This document shows positions 1 through 7,743 of a stretch of DNA of 49,951 nucleotides, piece after piece. Source of the DNA: JAWVFN01 sp963696625 (GTDB lineage: Bacteria; Actinomycetota; Thermoleophilia; Solirubrobacterales; 70-9). The translations under genes were made by a program, and so were the position numbers. The stretch's first letter is position 1, and every line of letters starts with the position of its first letter. The stretch lies in the NCBI GenBank assembly GCA_963696625.1, contig CAVOKZ010000012.1, forward strand, positions 1-49,951, read 5' to 3'. A model generated the notes under the pieces. The model searched no databases and was not told where the DNA came from. It saw only the letters and a program-made list of their open reading frames with translations.

Positions 1-1
1 A

Positions 2-187
2 GGCCTGATCGGCAAGACCGCGCAGAAGGGCCTGACGCTGGTCCCGACCAGGATCTACTTCAAGGGGCCGCGGGCCAAGGTTGAGCTCGGACTGGCGACC
101 AACAAGGAGGGCCGCGACCGCCGCAGGGAGATCGCCAAACGCGACGTTGAGCGGGAAGTCGCCCGTGACTACAAACAGCGTTTGTAG
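2..187 (+). CDS. smpB: SsrA-binding protein SmpB, C-terminal part
   Basis: Only the last 61 codons are in the window. They contain the SmpB signature GLTLVPTRIYFK followed by RAKVELGLA and a basic tail (RDRRREIAKRDVEREVARDY). SmpB binds tmRNA and carries it to stalled ribosomes in trans-translation; the basic tail enters the decoding centre. The partner tmRNA gene lies in the same window at 5941-6298 on the same strand. The 5' end is cut by the window edge, so the start cannot be judged. Identification is firm from sequence signatures. Confidence 0.93.
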   Translation, partial: GLIGKTAQKGLTLVPTRIYFKGPRAKVELGLATNKEGRDRRREIAKRDVEREVARDYKQRL

Positions 188-200
188 AGCGACTTCTCAT

Positions 201-270
201 TAACCGCCGCCTCCTCCGCCTCGCGTCCGGGGGCGGCGGCCCAAGCCTCGACCTGAATGGCCCGTAGCGG
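201..270 (+). repeat. REP-like dyad element, copy R1
   Basis: First copy of a roughly 70-bp family. It has arms CCGCCGCC and GGCGGCGG around a loop with the core CGCGTCCGG, followed by a weaker second hairpin ending GAATGGCCC. It lies just after the smpB stop and before the coiled-coil gene. Related copies are at 20492, 21893, 23818, 24631, 26644, 29828 and 39835. Confidence 0.8.
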
Positions 271-343
271 CCGGTTGTTGCCCTGCACGGGCAGGCAAGG
301 TGGGCTGCACCGGGAAAAAGTGTCCGTGCGAGTATTCGCGACA

Positions 344-2308
344 ATGCCCCTTGCGGCAATTGATACGCAGAGCGTCTGGGAAGACGTGCGCGATTACGTC
401 CAGGACCACCCCGAGGTGGTCGCCGCCGGGCTGGCCGGTTTCGTCGTCTTGCTGCTGCTCGTGACCCTGCTGGTGCGCGCGCGTTCGGGCAAGCGCGCGG
501 CCAAGGCTCCCCATCCCGGCGGCCGCGAGATGACGCGTCGCGAGCGGCGCCGGGCCGCGCGCGACAAACGCGCCGCCGAGCGCCGGCGCCGCGAGGAGGA
601 AGAGCGCCGCGAATGGGAGGAGTCGCGCGCCGCCCGCAAGCAGAAGAAGCAGGACCGCAAGGACGCGCGCAAGCGCCGCCGCCTCGGCCTCGACGGCGAG
701 CCCAACACTTCCCAGGGCGAGGTGCGTGCCCCCCGTTCGCAGCCCGCCGGCGAGCCCGCCACCCCGGCGACGGACACCGTGACCGTTTCCGCCTTCGAGC
801 CGCGCGAGGAGACCCCGGAGAGGACCGACGAGTGGGTTCCCGAGGGTCTGAGGAAGGCGCCCAGTGAGACTGAAGCAGAGCGAGTGCCCGGCACGTCCAC
901 TACACCAGAGCCCTCGTCCGCCGCCCCCGGACGCGAAGCGGAGGAGGCGGCGGTGGTGCCGGAGGAGGCGGCGGTTGATGAGGCCGCGGTTGATGAAGCC
1001 CCGGCCGGGCCGGAGGAGCCGCCGACGGAGGTGGCCGAAGACGAACCGGATCACTTCGAGGCCGACGCCGACGCGGAAGTCGCCGCTCGCGGCCACCTCG
1101 AGGATCTGCGCCGCCACGAGGAGCAGGTCCACTCCGAGGCCGAGGAGCGGATGCGCGAGGCCGAGCGGCTCCAGCGCGAGGCCGAGGAGCGGATCAGCCG
1201 CGCCCAGATCGAGAGCGAGGGCCGGGTCAAGACCGTCGCCGACGAGGCGCGGCGCGCCGCCGAGGCCAAGGCGCGGGTTGATGCCGAGGCCCGGCTGCGT
1301 GACGACGCCGATCGCCTGCGCCGCGAGAGCGAGACCCTTGCCGCTGCCGAAACCGATCGTGTCCGCCGCGACGTCGAGCGCCAGACGCGCGAGGCGATCG
1401 AGGACGCCCGTCGCCGGGCCGACGAACGCGTGGCCCGCGCCGCCGAGCAGGCCGCCCGCGAGGCCGAGGAGCGCGCCCGCGCCGAGGCCGCCGAGCAGTA
1501 CAGCATCGAGTCCGAGAAGCTGCGCCGCGAGCTCGACGAGACCCGCGCGGCCGCCGAGGGGCAGTCCAGCCGGGTCGACGCCCTTTCCGGCGACCTCGCC
1601 GCCGCCGAAGAGCGCTTCACCGAGGAGCGCGGTGTACGCGAGCAGGCGATCGAGCGCGCTTTCGAGCGCCTCGAGCAGATCGAGGCCCGCGCCGAGGACG
1701 CCGAGCGCCGCGCCGCCGCGGCAGAGCGCCTCGCCAAGCTCAAGTCCGAGGAGGCCGAGCGCGAGCGCCGCCTGCGCGTGGTGCTCGACAGGGTCTCAAG
1801 CGCCGAGGAGCGCGCGAAGGAGGCGGAGCGCCGCGCCCGCGCCGCCGAGGCGGCCGTCGAGAAAGAGCTGTCGTCCAGTCGCCCCACAACCCCTGCCGGC
1901 ACGTCCACCACACCGGAGCCCTCGTCCGCCGCCCCCGGACGCGAAGCGGAGGGGGCGGCGGTGGTGCCGGAGGAGGCGGCGGTTGATGAGGCGGAGGCGC
2001 CGGAGGCGATCGCGGAAGACGAGCCCGAAGTGCCCGATGAGAAGGAAGAGAAGCGAGGCTTGATCGGGCGTTGGCTCGGCGGCGGTGACGAGAAGGAGGC
2101 GGATCCGGAGAGCGGTGAGGGGCCGCTCAATCTCAACGAGGCTACCTTCGAGGAACTGCGCGAAGTCGGCTTCTCGGTCACACAGGCGACGCGGGTGATC
2201 ACCTACCGCGAGCGCGAGAGCGGCTTCGACGACCTCGGCGACCTCGACGTCGTGCCCGGGATGCCGAAGAGTTTCCTGCGCGAGATCAAGCACAAGCTCA
2301 CGGTCTGA
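344..2308 (+). CDS. Membrane-anchored coiled-coil protein with C-terminal helix-hairpin-helix
   Basis: From ATG 344 the product is 654 aa. Residues 20-45 form one transmembrane segment (VVAAGLAGFVVLLLLVTLLV), followed by a basic, highly charged stretch. A very long Ala/Glu/Arg-rich coiled coil covers roughly residues 255-520. The last 60 residues (LNLNEATFEELREVGF through DLDVVPGMPKSF) resemble a ComEA-type helix-hairpin-helix. A near-identical acidic segment (TTPEPSSAAPGREAE) occurs twice and is encoded by copies of the REP-like repeat. An upstream GTG/ATG in frame at 257 would add 29 residues read through the repeat flank, so I prefer 344. The role is unknown; an envelope-tethered DNA- or scaffold-binding protein is possible. 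Confidence 0.7.
   Translation: MPLAAIDTQSVWEDVRDYVQDHPEVVAAGLAGFVVLLLLVTLLVRARSGKRAAKAPHPGGREMTRRERRRAARDKRAAERRRREEEERREWEESRAARKQKKQDRKDARKRRRLGLDGEPNTSQGEVRAPRSQPAGEPATPATDTVTVSAFEPREETPERTDEWVPEGLRKAPSETEAERVPGTSTTPEPSSAAPGREAEEAAVVPEEAAVDEAAVDEAPAGPEEPPTEVAEDEPDHFEADADAEVAARGHLEDLRRHEEQVHSEAEERMREAERLQREAEERISRAQIESEGRVKTVADEARRAAEAKARVDAEARLRDDADRLRRESETLAAAETDRVRRDVERQTREAIEDARRRADERVARAAEQAAREAEERARAEAAEQYSIESEKLRRELDETRAAAEGQSSRVDALSGDLAAAEERFTEERGVREQAIERAFERLEQIEARAEDAERRAAAAERLAKLKSEEAERERRLRVVLDRVSSAEERAKEAERRARAAEAAVEKELSSSRPTTPAGTSTTPEPSSAAPGREAEGAAVVPEEAAVDEAEAPEAIAEDEPEVPDEKEEKRGLIGRWLGGGDEKEADPESGEGPLNLNEATFEELREVGFSVTQATRVITYRERESGFDDLGDLDVVPGMPKSFLREIKHKLTV
907..980 (-). 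repeat. REP-like core inside coding sequence, copy R2
   Basis: The core of the REP-like family (GAGCCCTCG, CGCCCCCGGACGCGAAGC, GGAGGAGGCGGCGG) is read in frame as PEPSSAAPGREAEEAAV within the coiled-coil protein gene. It ends with GGTTGATG, as intergenic copies do. The surrounding 100 bases are duplicated almost exactly at about 1899-1994. Confidence 0.75.
1915..1988 (-). repeat. REP-like core inside coding sequence, copy R3
   Basis: Second in-frame copy in the same gene, about 1 kb downstream of R2 and differing at only a few bases (PEPSSAAPGREAEGAAV). The two copies flank the coiled-coil region. Either the pair arose by duplication of one inserted element or two insertions occurred. Confidence 0.75.
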
Positions 2309-2398
2309 CCGGTTAGGCGCTCAGAGCGGGGGCCACGGCCGGGGCGGCATGTTGCCGCGCTGGGCGCTGCGCTTCCGGCCCGACACGGGCGCGATGGG

Positions 2399-3076
2399 TC
2401 AGTCCATCTCCACGGGAGGCGTGGCGAGAACCTCGCCCGGTTTCTCGCCGAGCATGCGGATCGACTCGACGTCGTAGAAGTCGACCGGAATCGACCCGCC
2501 CCAGGCACCGTCATGCCACGCCGCCCAGTCGAGCTCGATCCGGCGGCCGTCCTTGGTGACCAGCTCGCAGCTCCTGACGAGGTCGCGGTAGGCGGGGTCG
2601 ACGGTGAGCATCACCCACGAGGGCGAGCCCTGGTAGCCGAAGGCGGTTCCGGCGCGCTTGCCCGCCGGGTCGAGGAGCGGCTCGGCGACGAACTCCGAGC
2701 CGCCCGCAGCCTCGAGCGCCGCGCGGTAGTCGCCGGCCGTGACCTGGTCGTCGTGGTAGTAGCCGACGAGCAGCCCGGCGCTCAGCGCCGCCGCCGCGGC
2801 CGGAACCGCGACGCGGCGCAGGCCGGCGAACACGCGGCGCCTGCGTGGCTTGGGGTGCAGGCCGAGGCGCTCGATCACCGCGGACTCGAAACCGACGGGC
2901 GGCTCGGCCACGGGAGCGATGGTCAGCAGCTCGTCGTTGACCCCCGACATCGATTCCAGCGTGCGCCGGCACTCCTCGCAGCCGGCGAGATGGCGCATCG
3001 CCTCCTCGCGCTGCTCGCCGTCGGCGATCCCGAGCGCGATCTCGGGCGCCAGCTCGCGGAGGCGCTCACAGTTCAC
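2399..3076 (-). CDS. Anti-sigma factor, zinc-finger (ZAS/zf-HC2) type
   Basis: The product is 225 aa. The N-terminus has the zinc-binding anti-sigma motif HLAGCEECRR (H-x3-C-x2-C). A transmembrane segment near residues 90-108 (VAVPAAAAALSAGLLVGYY) follows, then an extracytoplasmic domain of about 110 aa. The start overlaps the 3' end of the ECF sigma gene by 11 bases, the usual translationally coupled arrangement. The family holds the cognate sigma factor at the membrane and releases it on an envelope or redox signal. The outer domain is not one I recognise, so the signal is unknown. Confidence 0.82.
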   Translation of the reverse strand: MNCERLRELAPEIALGIADGEQREEAMRHLAGCEECRRTLESMSGVNDELLTIAPVAEPPVGFESAVIERLGLHPKPRRRRVFAGLRRVAVPAAAAALSAGLLVGYYHDDQVTAGDYRAALEAAGGSEFVAEPLLDPAGKRAGTAFGYQGSPSWVMLTVDPAYRDLVRSCELVTKDGRRIELDWAAWHDGAWGGSIPVDFYDVESIRMLGEKPGEVLATPPVEMD

Positions 3077-3671
3077 GGGAGCCCTCCAGTGAGTCGTGGA
3101 GCTTCATCATCGCGGCCCGGATGCGGGTCTTGACGGTGCCGAGCGGGACGTCGTCGAGGTCTGAGATCTCCTGCGCCGTGCGGCCGAGGTAGGCGGAGAG
3201 GAACAGCGCCCGGCGCTGGTCCTCGGGCAGCTCCGCGACGGCTCCCTGGATCCGCGCCCGCTCGTCGGGCGGCATCGTCTCCGAGGCGTCCATCGAGGAA
3301 TCGATCCGGTGCAGCCGGCTGGCGACGGTCTCGGGGTCGAGGGGCTCGACGCTCTTCAGCCGCACGGTGTCGATCGCGAGGTTGCGGGCGATCGTCAGCA
3401 GCCAGGTCGCGACCCGGCCCCGCCGCGGGTCGTAGCTCGAGGCGTGGCGCCAGGCGCGCACGAAGGTCTCCTGGGCGACATCCTCGGCGCGGCCCGAGTC
3501 GCCGACGATTGTCAGCGCCAGGCCGTAGACGCGCGCCTGAAAGCGGCGCACGAAGGCGGCGGCTGAATCCGACTCGCCGGCGGCGAGCCCGGCGAGCAGA
3601 GCTTCGTCGGAAACCACACCCCGGGTTACGTTGCTCAGGGGCTGCCTGGATTGCCGCTGGAAACGCCGCAT
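3066..3671 (-). CDS. ECF-family RNA polymerase sigma factor
   Basis: The product is 201 aa with the two ECF regions. Region 2 includes FVRRFQARVYGLALTIVG and the core AEDVAQETFVRAW. Region 4 includes LPEDQRRALFLSAYLGRTAQ followed by PLGTVKTRIRAAMMKL. The start is uncertain: ATG at 3671 gives the full length, while GTG at 3617 (VSDEALLAGL) is also plausible and close to the usual family N-terminus. It is cotranscribed with the overlapping anti-sigma gene. Confidence 0.9.
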   Translation of the reverse strand: MRRFQRQSRQPLSNVTRGVVSDEALLAGLAAGESDSAAAFVRRFQARVYGLALTIVGDSGRAEDVAQETFVRAWRHASSYDPRRGRVATWLLTIARNLAIDTVRLKSVEPLDPETVASRLHRIDSSMDASETMPPDERARIQGAVAELPEDQRRALFLSAYLGRTAQEISDLDDVPLGTVKTRIRAAMMKLHDSLEGSREL

Positions 3672-3795
3672 CTGGACATCAGTATGAGCCGGGTGATAGA
3701 CACCGAGTGGATCAACCAGATCATGACGCTCGGGTAGGGACGAAACCCCGCCCCGAAGGGGGGCGACGAGTGTTCGTTTGCGCCTTTAGGGGGCT

Positions 3796-4716
3796 ATGGC
3801 CCCCACAAGGCGCAACCGAGCCTCAGAAGCCTGGTCGCTGGCCCGGTCCCAGCATGGGGTCGTGGCGAGGGGCCAGCTGCTCGACTTGGGCTTGACGCCC
3901 GAGGCGATCAAACACCGGCTCGAGCGCGGCAGGCTGTTCTCCCTTCATCGCGCGGTTTACGCGGTGGGCACGCCTGTGGTGAGCCAGCTCGGCCGCTGGA
4001 CAGCCGCTGTCCTGGCGGGCGGCCCCGGCGCTGTCCTCAGCCATCAGAGCGCCGGGGAGCTGTGGGGACTTACGCCGGCGCGCTCGAGTGCGGTTCACGT
4101 CACGGTTCCGACGCGCACGCACCGCCGGGCGAGAGGGGTCGCAGTCCACCACCGTGACCTGAGACCCGGCGAGGTCACATCACGCCACCAGATCCCGGTC
4201 GCTTCCCCAGCCCTGACCCTGGTGGATCTCGCAACAGTTCTTAGGCGCGACGCTCTCGAAGCCGCGGTCAACGCTGCCGACAAACTCGGTCTCGCGTCTC
4301 CGCCCGAGCTGCGCGAGCAGCTCGCGACCATGTCGCGCCGGCCCGGTCTGGGACGGCTTCGCAACCTGCTCGATGCTCACGAGTTCCGCCTCACCGACTC
4401 GGCCCTCGAGCGCCTCTTCCTTGGTCTGGTTCGTGAAGCCGGCCTGCCACCACCCAAGACCCGCTCCTTCATCGAGGGGTTTCGCGTCGACTTCCACTGG
4501 CCACAGTGGCGCCTGATCGTCGAGACCGATGGCCTCCGCTACCACCGCACCGCTGTCCAGCAGGCGCGCGACCGGCGGCGCGACCAGCGCCACGCGGCCG
4601 CGGGGCTGACCACGTTGCGGTTTACGCACCAGCAGGTCGCCCACGAGCCGGACGACGTGCGCTCTGTCCTGCTCTCAGTGATCGAGCGCTGCCGGCCGGA
4701 CCTCAGTCGCGGCTGA
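3796..4716 (+). CDS. AbiEi-type N-terminal domain plus DUF559 endonuclease-like protein
   Basis: The product is 306 aa. Residues 12-60 look like the AbiEi antitoxin winged helix (ARSQHGVVARGQLLDLGL, then LHRAVYAVG). The C-terminus resembles DUF559/Vsr-like nucleases of the PD-(D/E)XK fold: FRVDFHWPQWRLIVETDG, then RDRRRDQRHAAAGLTTLRF. This fusion is common in actinobacteria and its role is not established; toxin-antitoxin or DNA-repair roles have been suggested for the parts. The start codon lies in the loop of a small hairpin (GGGGGC-TATG-GCCCCC, 3789-3804). The 3' end overlaps the convergent acyl-CoA dehydrogenase gene by 14 bases. Confidence 0.75.
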   Translation: MAPTRRNRASEAWSLARSQHGVVARGQLLDLGLTPEAIKHRLERGRLFSLHRAVYAVGTPVVSQLGRWTAAVLAGGPGAVLSHQSAGELWGLTPARSSAVHVTVPTRTHRRARGVAVHHRDLRPGEVTSRHQIPVASPALTLVDLATVLRRDALEAAVNAADKLGLASPPELREQLATMSRRPGLGRLRNLLDAHEFRLTDSALERLFLGLVREAGLPPPKTRSFIEGFRVDFHWPQWRLIVETDGLRYHRTAVQQARDRRRDQRHAAAGLTTLRFTHQQVAHEPDDVRSVLLSVIERCRPDLSRG

Positions 4717-5869
4717 GGGCGCGGGCGATCACCACGCGCTGGATCTCATTCGTGCCCTCGTAGATCTGGGTGATCTTCGCGTCGCGCATCATCCGCTCGA
4801 CCGGGTATTCGTTGACGTAGCCGTAGCCGCCGAGCACCTGGACGGCCTCGACCGTGACCTCCATCGCCGCATCCGAGGCGAACAGCTTCGCCATCGAGGA
4901 GTACATGGCCCGGTCGGCGTCGCCGCGGTCGATCTTGGCGCAGGCGGTGTAGAGCAGCTCGCGCGCGGCGGCGACCTGGGTCTGCATGTCGGCGAGCTTG
5001 AACTGGAGGCCCTGGAGCTCGATGATCGGCCGGCCGAAGGCGTTGCGCTCCTTGGCGTAGGAGACGGCGTAGTCGGTCGCCCCCTGGGCGATGCCCACCG
5101 CCTGGGCGGCGGCGCCGAGCCGCGTGCGCTCGAGGGTTCCCAGTGCGACCGAGAGCCCGCGCCCGACCTCGCCGATCACGTTCTCGGCCGGGACGCGGAC
5201 GTCGGTGAACGACGGCTGGCCGGTCGGCGAGCCCTTGATCCCGAGCTTGTGCTCGAGCTTGCCGGGGTCGAACCCCTCGCGGTCGGCCTCGACGATGAAC
5301 GCCGTGATCCGGTTCTCCTCGCGGTCGGTCTTGGCGAAGACGACGTAGTAGTCGGCGATCGAGGCGTTGCTGATCCAGTTCTTCTGGCCGTTGATCACCC
5401 ACTCCTCGCCGTCGGGGACGGCGGCGGTCCGCATCGCGGCGGGGTCGGAGCCCGCCTCGGGCTCGGATAGCGCGAAGGCCGGGGTGATCTCGCCGCTCGC
5501 CAGCCGCGGCAGCCACCTCTGCCGCTGCTCGTCGGTGCCGAACAGCGTGATCGGCAGCGAGCCGAGCTCCTGCACCATGAGGATCAGGGCGCTCGAGGCG
5601 CAGGCGCGGGCGATCTCCTCGACCGCGATCTGCTGCATAAGCGTCCCGGTTCCGGTCCCGCCGTACTCGGTGGGGAAGGGGAGCCCGAGGATGTCGTGCG
5701 AGGCGAGCAGCTCGCGGATGTCCCGGGGGTACTCGCCGCTGCGGTCGATCTCGGCTGCGCGCGGCTCGATCTTCTCGGTCACGATCTGGCGGATCGCGTC
5801 GCGAAAGTCACGCAGCTCCTGTGGGACCTCGTAGACGCCTGCGGCGGTTGTCTGCTCAGCGGCACTCAC
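4703..5869 (-). CDS. Acyl-CoA dehydrogenase
   Basis: The product is 388 aa from GTG 5869, the normal length for the family; an upstream in-frame ATG at 5911 would add 14 unlikely residues. Signatures include FALSEPEAGSDPAAM with the flavin/substrate loop, WVINGQKNWISNA, and the C-terminal VQVLGGYGYVNEYPVERMMRDAKITQIYEGTNEIQR, which carries the usual catalytic Glu (YEGTNEIQ). It should catalyse FAD-dependent alpha,beta-dehydrogenation of an acyl-CoA, passing electrons to ETF. The substrate length cannot be read from sequence. It stands alone here, convergent with the DUF559 gene. Confidence 0.92.
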   Translation of the reverse strand: MSAAEQTTAAGVYEVPQELRDFRDAIRQIVTEKIEPRAAEIDRSGEYPRDIRELLASHDILGLPFPTEYGGTGTGTLMQQIAVEEIARACASSALILMVQELGSLPITLFGTDEQRQRWLPRLASGEITPAFALSEPEAGSDPAAMRTAAVPDGEEWVINGQKNWISNASIADYYVVFAKTDREENRITAFIVEADREGFDPGKLEHKLGIKGSPTGQPSFTDVRVPAENVIGEVGRGLSVALGTLERTRLGAAAQAVGIAQGATDYAVSYAKERNAFGRPIIELQGLQFKLADMQTQVAAARELLYTACAKIDRGDADRAMYSSMAKLFASDAAMEVTVEAVQVLGGYGYVNEYPVERMMRDAKITQIYEGTNEIQRVVIARALSRD

Positions 5870-5919
5870 AGGGGGGAATCTAGACCAGTGGGCCCTGCGG
5901 CCGGCTTTCACACCGTCGG

Positions 5920-5925
5920 TACAAT
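5920..5925 (+). promoter_or_regulatory. Candidate -10 box of the tmRNA promoter
   Basis: TACAAT lies 15 bases before the mature 5' end of tmRNA, a sensible distance for a short RNase P-removed leader. No convincing -35 box at 17-bp spacing is visible. Confidence 0.4.
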
Positions 5926-5940
5926 TGGTGGCGCATTCAT

Positions 5941-6298
5941 GGGGGCGACTTGGATTCGACGTGGTCGCTCGCGCGATGTGGTTGCAGGTCGAGGTTGCCG
6001 GAGGCCTCGTAAAACCCCGGCACCAACCAATAAGTGCGGACCACGAGTTCGCTCTCGCTGCTTAGCTAGAACCTAAGTAGCTTGCATCGGCCCCTCTCGC
6101 CCGCGGAGGGGAGTACCGGTGTCAGAAGCGGGCTCACCCGGAAGGACCGTCCCGACCGGCCGGGGAAAACAAAGGGACTTGGCTCCTCAGAATCTCCTGC
6201 CGGCAGCGGAATCTGGGGAGCGAGACCAAAGCGCCGGCTAAGCCTGTAGAGACCCTCGCTCAACGATCGCGGACCTCGCTTCGATGCGAGCGCCTCCA
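5941..6298 (+). ncRNA. ssrA: Transfer-messenger RNA (tmRNA)
   Basis: The 5' end GGGGGCGA followed by TTGGATTCGAC is the conserved tmRNA start. The 3' end CGCCTCCA pairs with it to form the tRNA-like acceptor stem, with one G-U pair. A T-arm-like CTCGC/GCGAG stem precedes it. CCA is not encoded. The tag reading frame (6036-6065) encodes ADHEFALAA followed by TAG, with the characteristic ALAA protease-recognition end. The length of about 358 nt is normal. It rescues ribosomes stalled on broken mRNA together with SmpB, whose gene ends at 187. A strong terminator follows immediately. Confidence 0.96.
6036..6065 (+). other. tmRNA tag-peptide reading frame
   Basis: Resume codon GCG followed by codons for DHEFALAA and a TAG stop. 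The tag marks rescued polypeptides for ClpXP-type degradation. The preceding ATAAGT resembles the upstream positioning element of other tmRNAs. Confidence 0.92.
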
Positions 6299-6303
6299 TT
6301 GGG

Positions 6304-6330
6304 AAGGACGACTCTGGTCGTCCTTTTCTT
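6304..6330 (+). terminator. Rho-independent terminator of tmRNA
   Basis: A perfect 9-bp stem AAGGACGAC/GTCGTCCTT with a 4-base TCTG loop, followed by a T-rich run (TTTTCTTT). It starts six bases after the tmRNA 3' end. It is the only textbook U-tract terminator I found in the window. Confidence 0.93.
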
Positions 6331-6412
6331 TGGTGCCCTACAGGCGCATGCTCGATCAGCGCCTCGACCGTCTCGGCGCCTTCGTCGAGACCCGGAAAGG
6401 AACCGCGACCCC

Positions 6413-7264
6413 CTAGATCGTGCGCTCGAGGTGCGTCTGGGAGACGCCGAAGCCGAGCGCGACCGCCAGCCCCAAATAGACGAACGCGACCAGCCACCGG
6501 GCCCTTGCGGGGACCCGGTGGTACTCGCGCCCTTCGGGCGAGTTGCGGAGCTTGAACCGGCGCCAGCTCTCGAGGCCGCCGAAGAGCAGGATCAGCAGCA
6601 GGATCGGGTTGGGGAAGAAGACCGTCATCGCGATCAGCCCTGCGAAGCCGGCGACCCAGACCCACGGCGAGAGCGCCGCCATCGCCCGCCCGCCGTCGAG
6701 CGGGAGGACCGGGAGGAGGTTGAAGAGGTTGATCAGCATGCCGGTGAAGGCGAGCGCCTGCCAGAACTCGTTGCCGGTGGCGAGCCAGATCGCGAGCGGC
6801 GCCAGCGTCGCCAGCGAGCCGAGCACCGGGCCGGCGAGCCCGACGCGCGCCTCGGCCGCGGCGTCGTCGCCCATCGACTTGGCTGCGACGACGGCTCCGA
6901 GGAAGGGGATGAACATCGGCGCCGAGGCCTCGATGCCCTCGCGGCGCAGCTGGATCACGTGGCCCATCTCGTGGACGAGCAGCAAGAGGACGAAGCCGAG
7001 TGCGAAGGTCCAGCCCCAGATCAGCGAGTAGGCCGCGACCGAGACCAGCATCGAGGCCGAGGTCGTGAACAGCTTCAGCTTCGGCAGCACCAGCAGCAGC
7101 ACCTTGAGCTTCGCCGCGAAGTTCGCGATCAGAAGGCCGGCGGCGACGATCCACCCGCGAAGCCGTTTCCAGGCGCTCTTGCTGCGGCCCGAGCCGGGGT
7201 GAATCGGGGGATTCGCATCGGCTTCGCGCGGCGCAGGCTGCGGGTTCAGGCGCTGCAGTTCCAT
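6413..7264 (-). CDS. M50-family (site-2 protease-like) membrane metalloprotease
   Basis: The product is 283 aa with about six hydrophobic segments. The zinc motif HEMGH sits in a transmembrane segment (LLLVHEMGHVIQL), and the second M50 motif NLLPVLPLDGGRAM supplies the third metal ligand Asp. There is a long soluble N-terminus before the first membrane segment. The family cleaves transmembrane substrates such as anti-sigma factors within the bilayer. A zinc-finger anti-sigma gene lies 3.3 kb away, but nothing shows that it is the substrate. The gene stands alone between tmRNA and the ArsR regulator. Confidence 0.9.
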   Translation of the reverse strand: MELQRLNPQPAPREADANPPIHPGSGRSKSAWKRLRGWIVAAGLLIANFAAKLKVLLLVLPKLKLFTTSASMLVSVAAYSLIWGWTFALGFVLLLLVHEMGHVIQLRREGIEASAPMFIPFLGAVVAAKSMGDDAAAEARVGLAGPVLGSLATLAPLAIWLATGNEFWQALAFTGMLINLFNLLPVLPLDGGRAMAALSPWVWVAGFAGLIAMTVFFPNPILLLILLFGGLESWRRFKLRNSPEGREYHRVPARARWLVAFVYLGLAVALGFGVSQTHLERTI

Positions 7265-7309
7265 CGACCAAATGTACCGCCGGCCCTTCGCCCACCCGCA
7301 GATATCTCA

Positions 7310-7333
7310 GCATCTTAAGAGTTTTTAAGATGC
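7310..7333. promoter_or_regulatory. Palindromic operator upstream of the ArsR-type regulator
   Basis: A perfect inverted repeat, GCATCTTAA-N6-TTAAGATGC, ends 14 bases before the regulator's ATG. It is strikingly AT-rich for this genome and has the size typical of ArsR/SmtB operators. It most likely mediates autoregulation of the regulator and control of the overlapping hydrogenase operon. Confidence 0.8.
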
Positions 7334-7347
7334 AGTAAGGTTGAGGC

Positions 7348-7743
7348 ATGCCCGCCAGGAAGAAGCCGGTTCGGCGCGGGCACGATCCCGCCGGTGCCGG
7401 CTCCGAAGGCACAGGGCCGCCGCAGCCGATCCATGGCGTCAAGGCCGACTTCTTCCGCGTTCTCGGCCATCCCGCCCGAGTCCGCATCCTCGAGCTGCTG
7501 CGGGCGGGCGAGCTCTCGGTCGGCGAGCTCCAGGCCTCGCTCGAGATCGACTCGAGCGGCACCTCTCAGCACCTCGGCGCGCTCCGCAAGGAGGGCGTCC
7601 TCGCCAGCCGGCGGGAGGGGAGCAACATCTACTACCGGGTCAAGGACCCCCGCACGTTCGAGCTGCTCGAGCTGGCGCGGCAGATACTGAACGACCACTT
7701 CGCCGAGACCCAGAGCATCGCGGACGCGCTTGAGCGTCGCTGA
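7348..7743 (+). CDS. ArsR/SmtB-family transcriptional regulator
   Basis: The product is 131 aa with a winged-helix core: DFFRVLGHPARVRILELL, GELSVGELQASLEIDSSGTSQHLGALRKEGVL, then the wing REGSNIYYRVKDP. I see no cysteine pair of the classical metal-sensing kind, so the effector may be non-metal. The next gene (hyfB-like) begins inside its 3' end, so it is the first gene of the hydrogenase operon. In M. tuberculosis the hypoxia-linked ArsR regulator Rv0081 heads a similar hyc/hyf-like cluster (established knowledge). By analogy this one probably represses the operon through the palindrome just upstream. Confidence 0.9.
   Translation: MPARKKPVRRGHDPAGAGSEGTGPPQPIHGVKADFFRVLGHPARVRILELLRAGELSVGELQASLEIDSSGTSQHLGALRKEGVLASRREGSNIYYRVKDPRTFELLELARQILNDHFAETQSIADALERR

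Noticed and set aside
1051..2202. Long antisense frames opposite the coiled-coil gene
   Set aside because: They are Ser/Arg-rich shadows of a repetitive GC-rich coding strand, with no domain signatures.
6031..6036. TAA upstream of the tag as a normal stop of a small ORF
   Set aside because: The region is tmRNA; the tag frame with ALAA and the flanking tRNA-like ends explain it.
6066..7562. 498-residue minus-strand frame across tmRNA and the M50 gene
   Set aside because: It overlaps a clear structural RNA, its terminator and the real M50 frame, and its sequence is Arg/Pro-rich nonsense.
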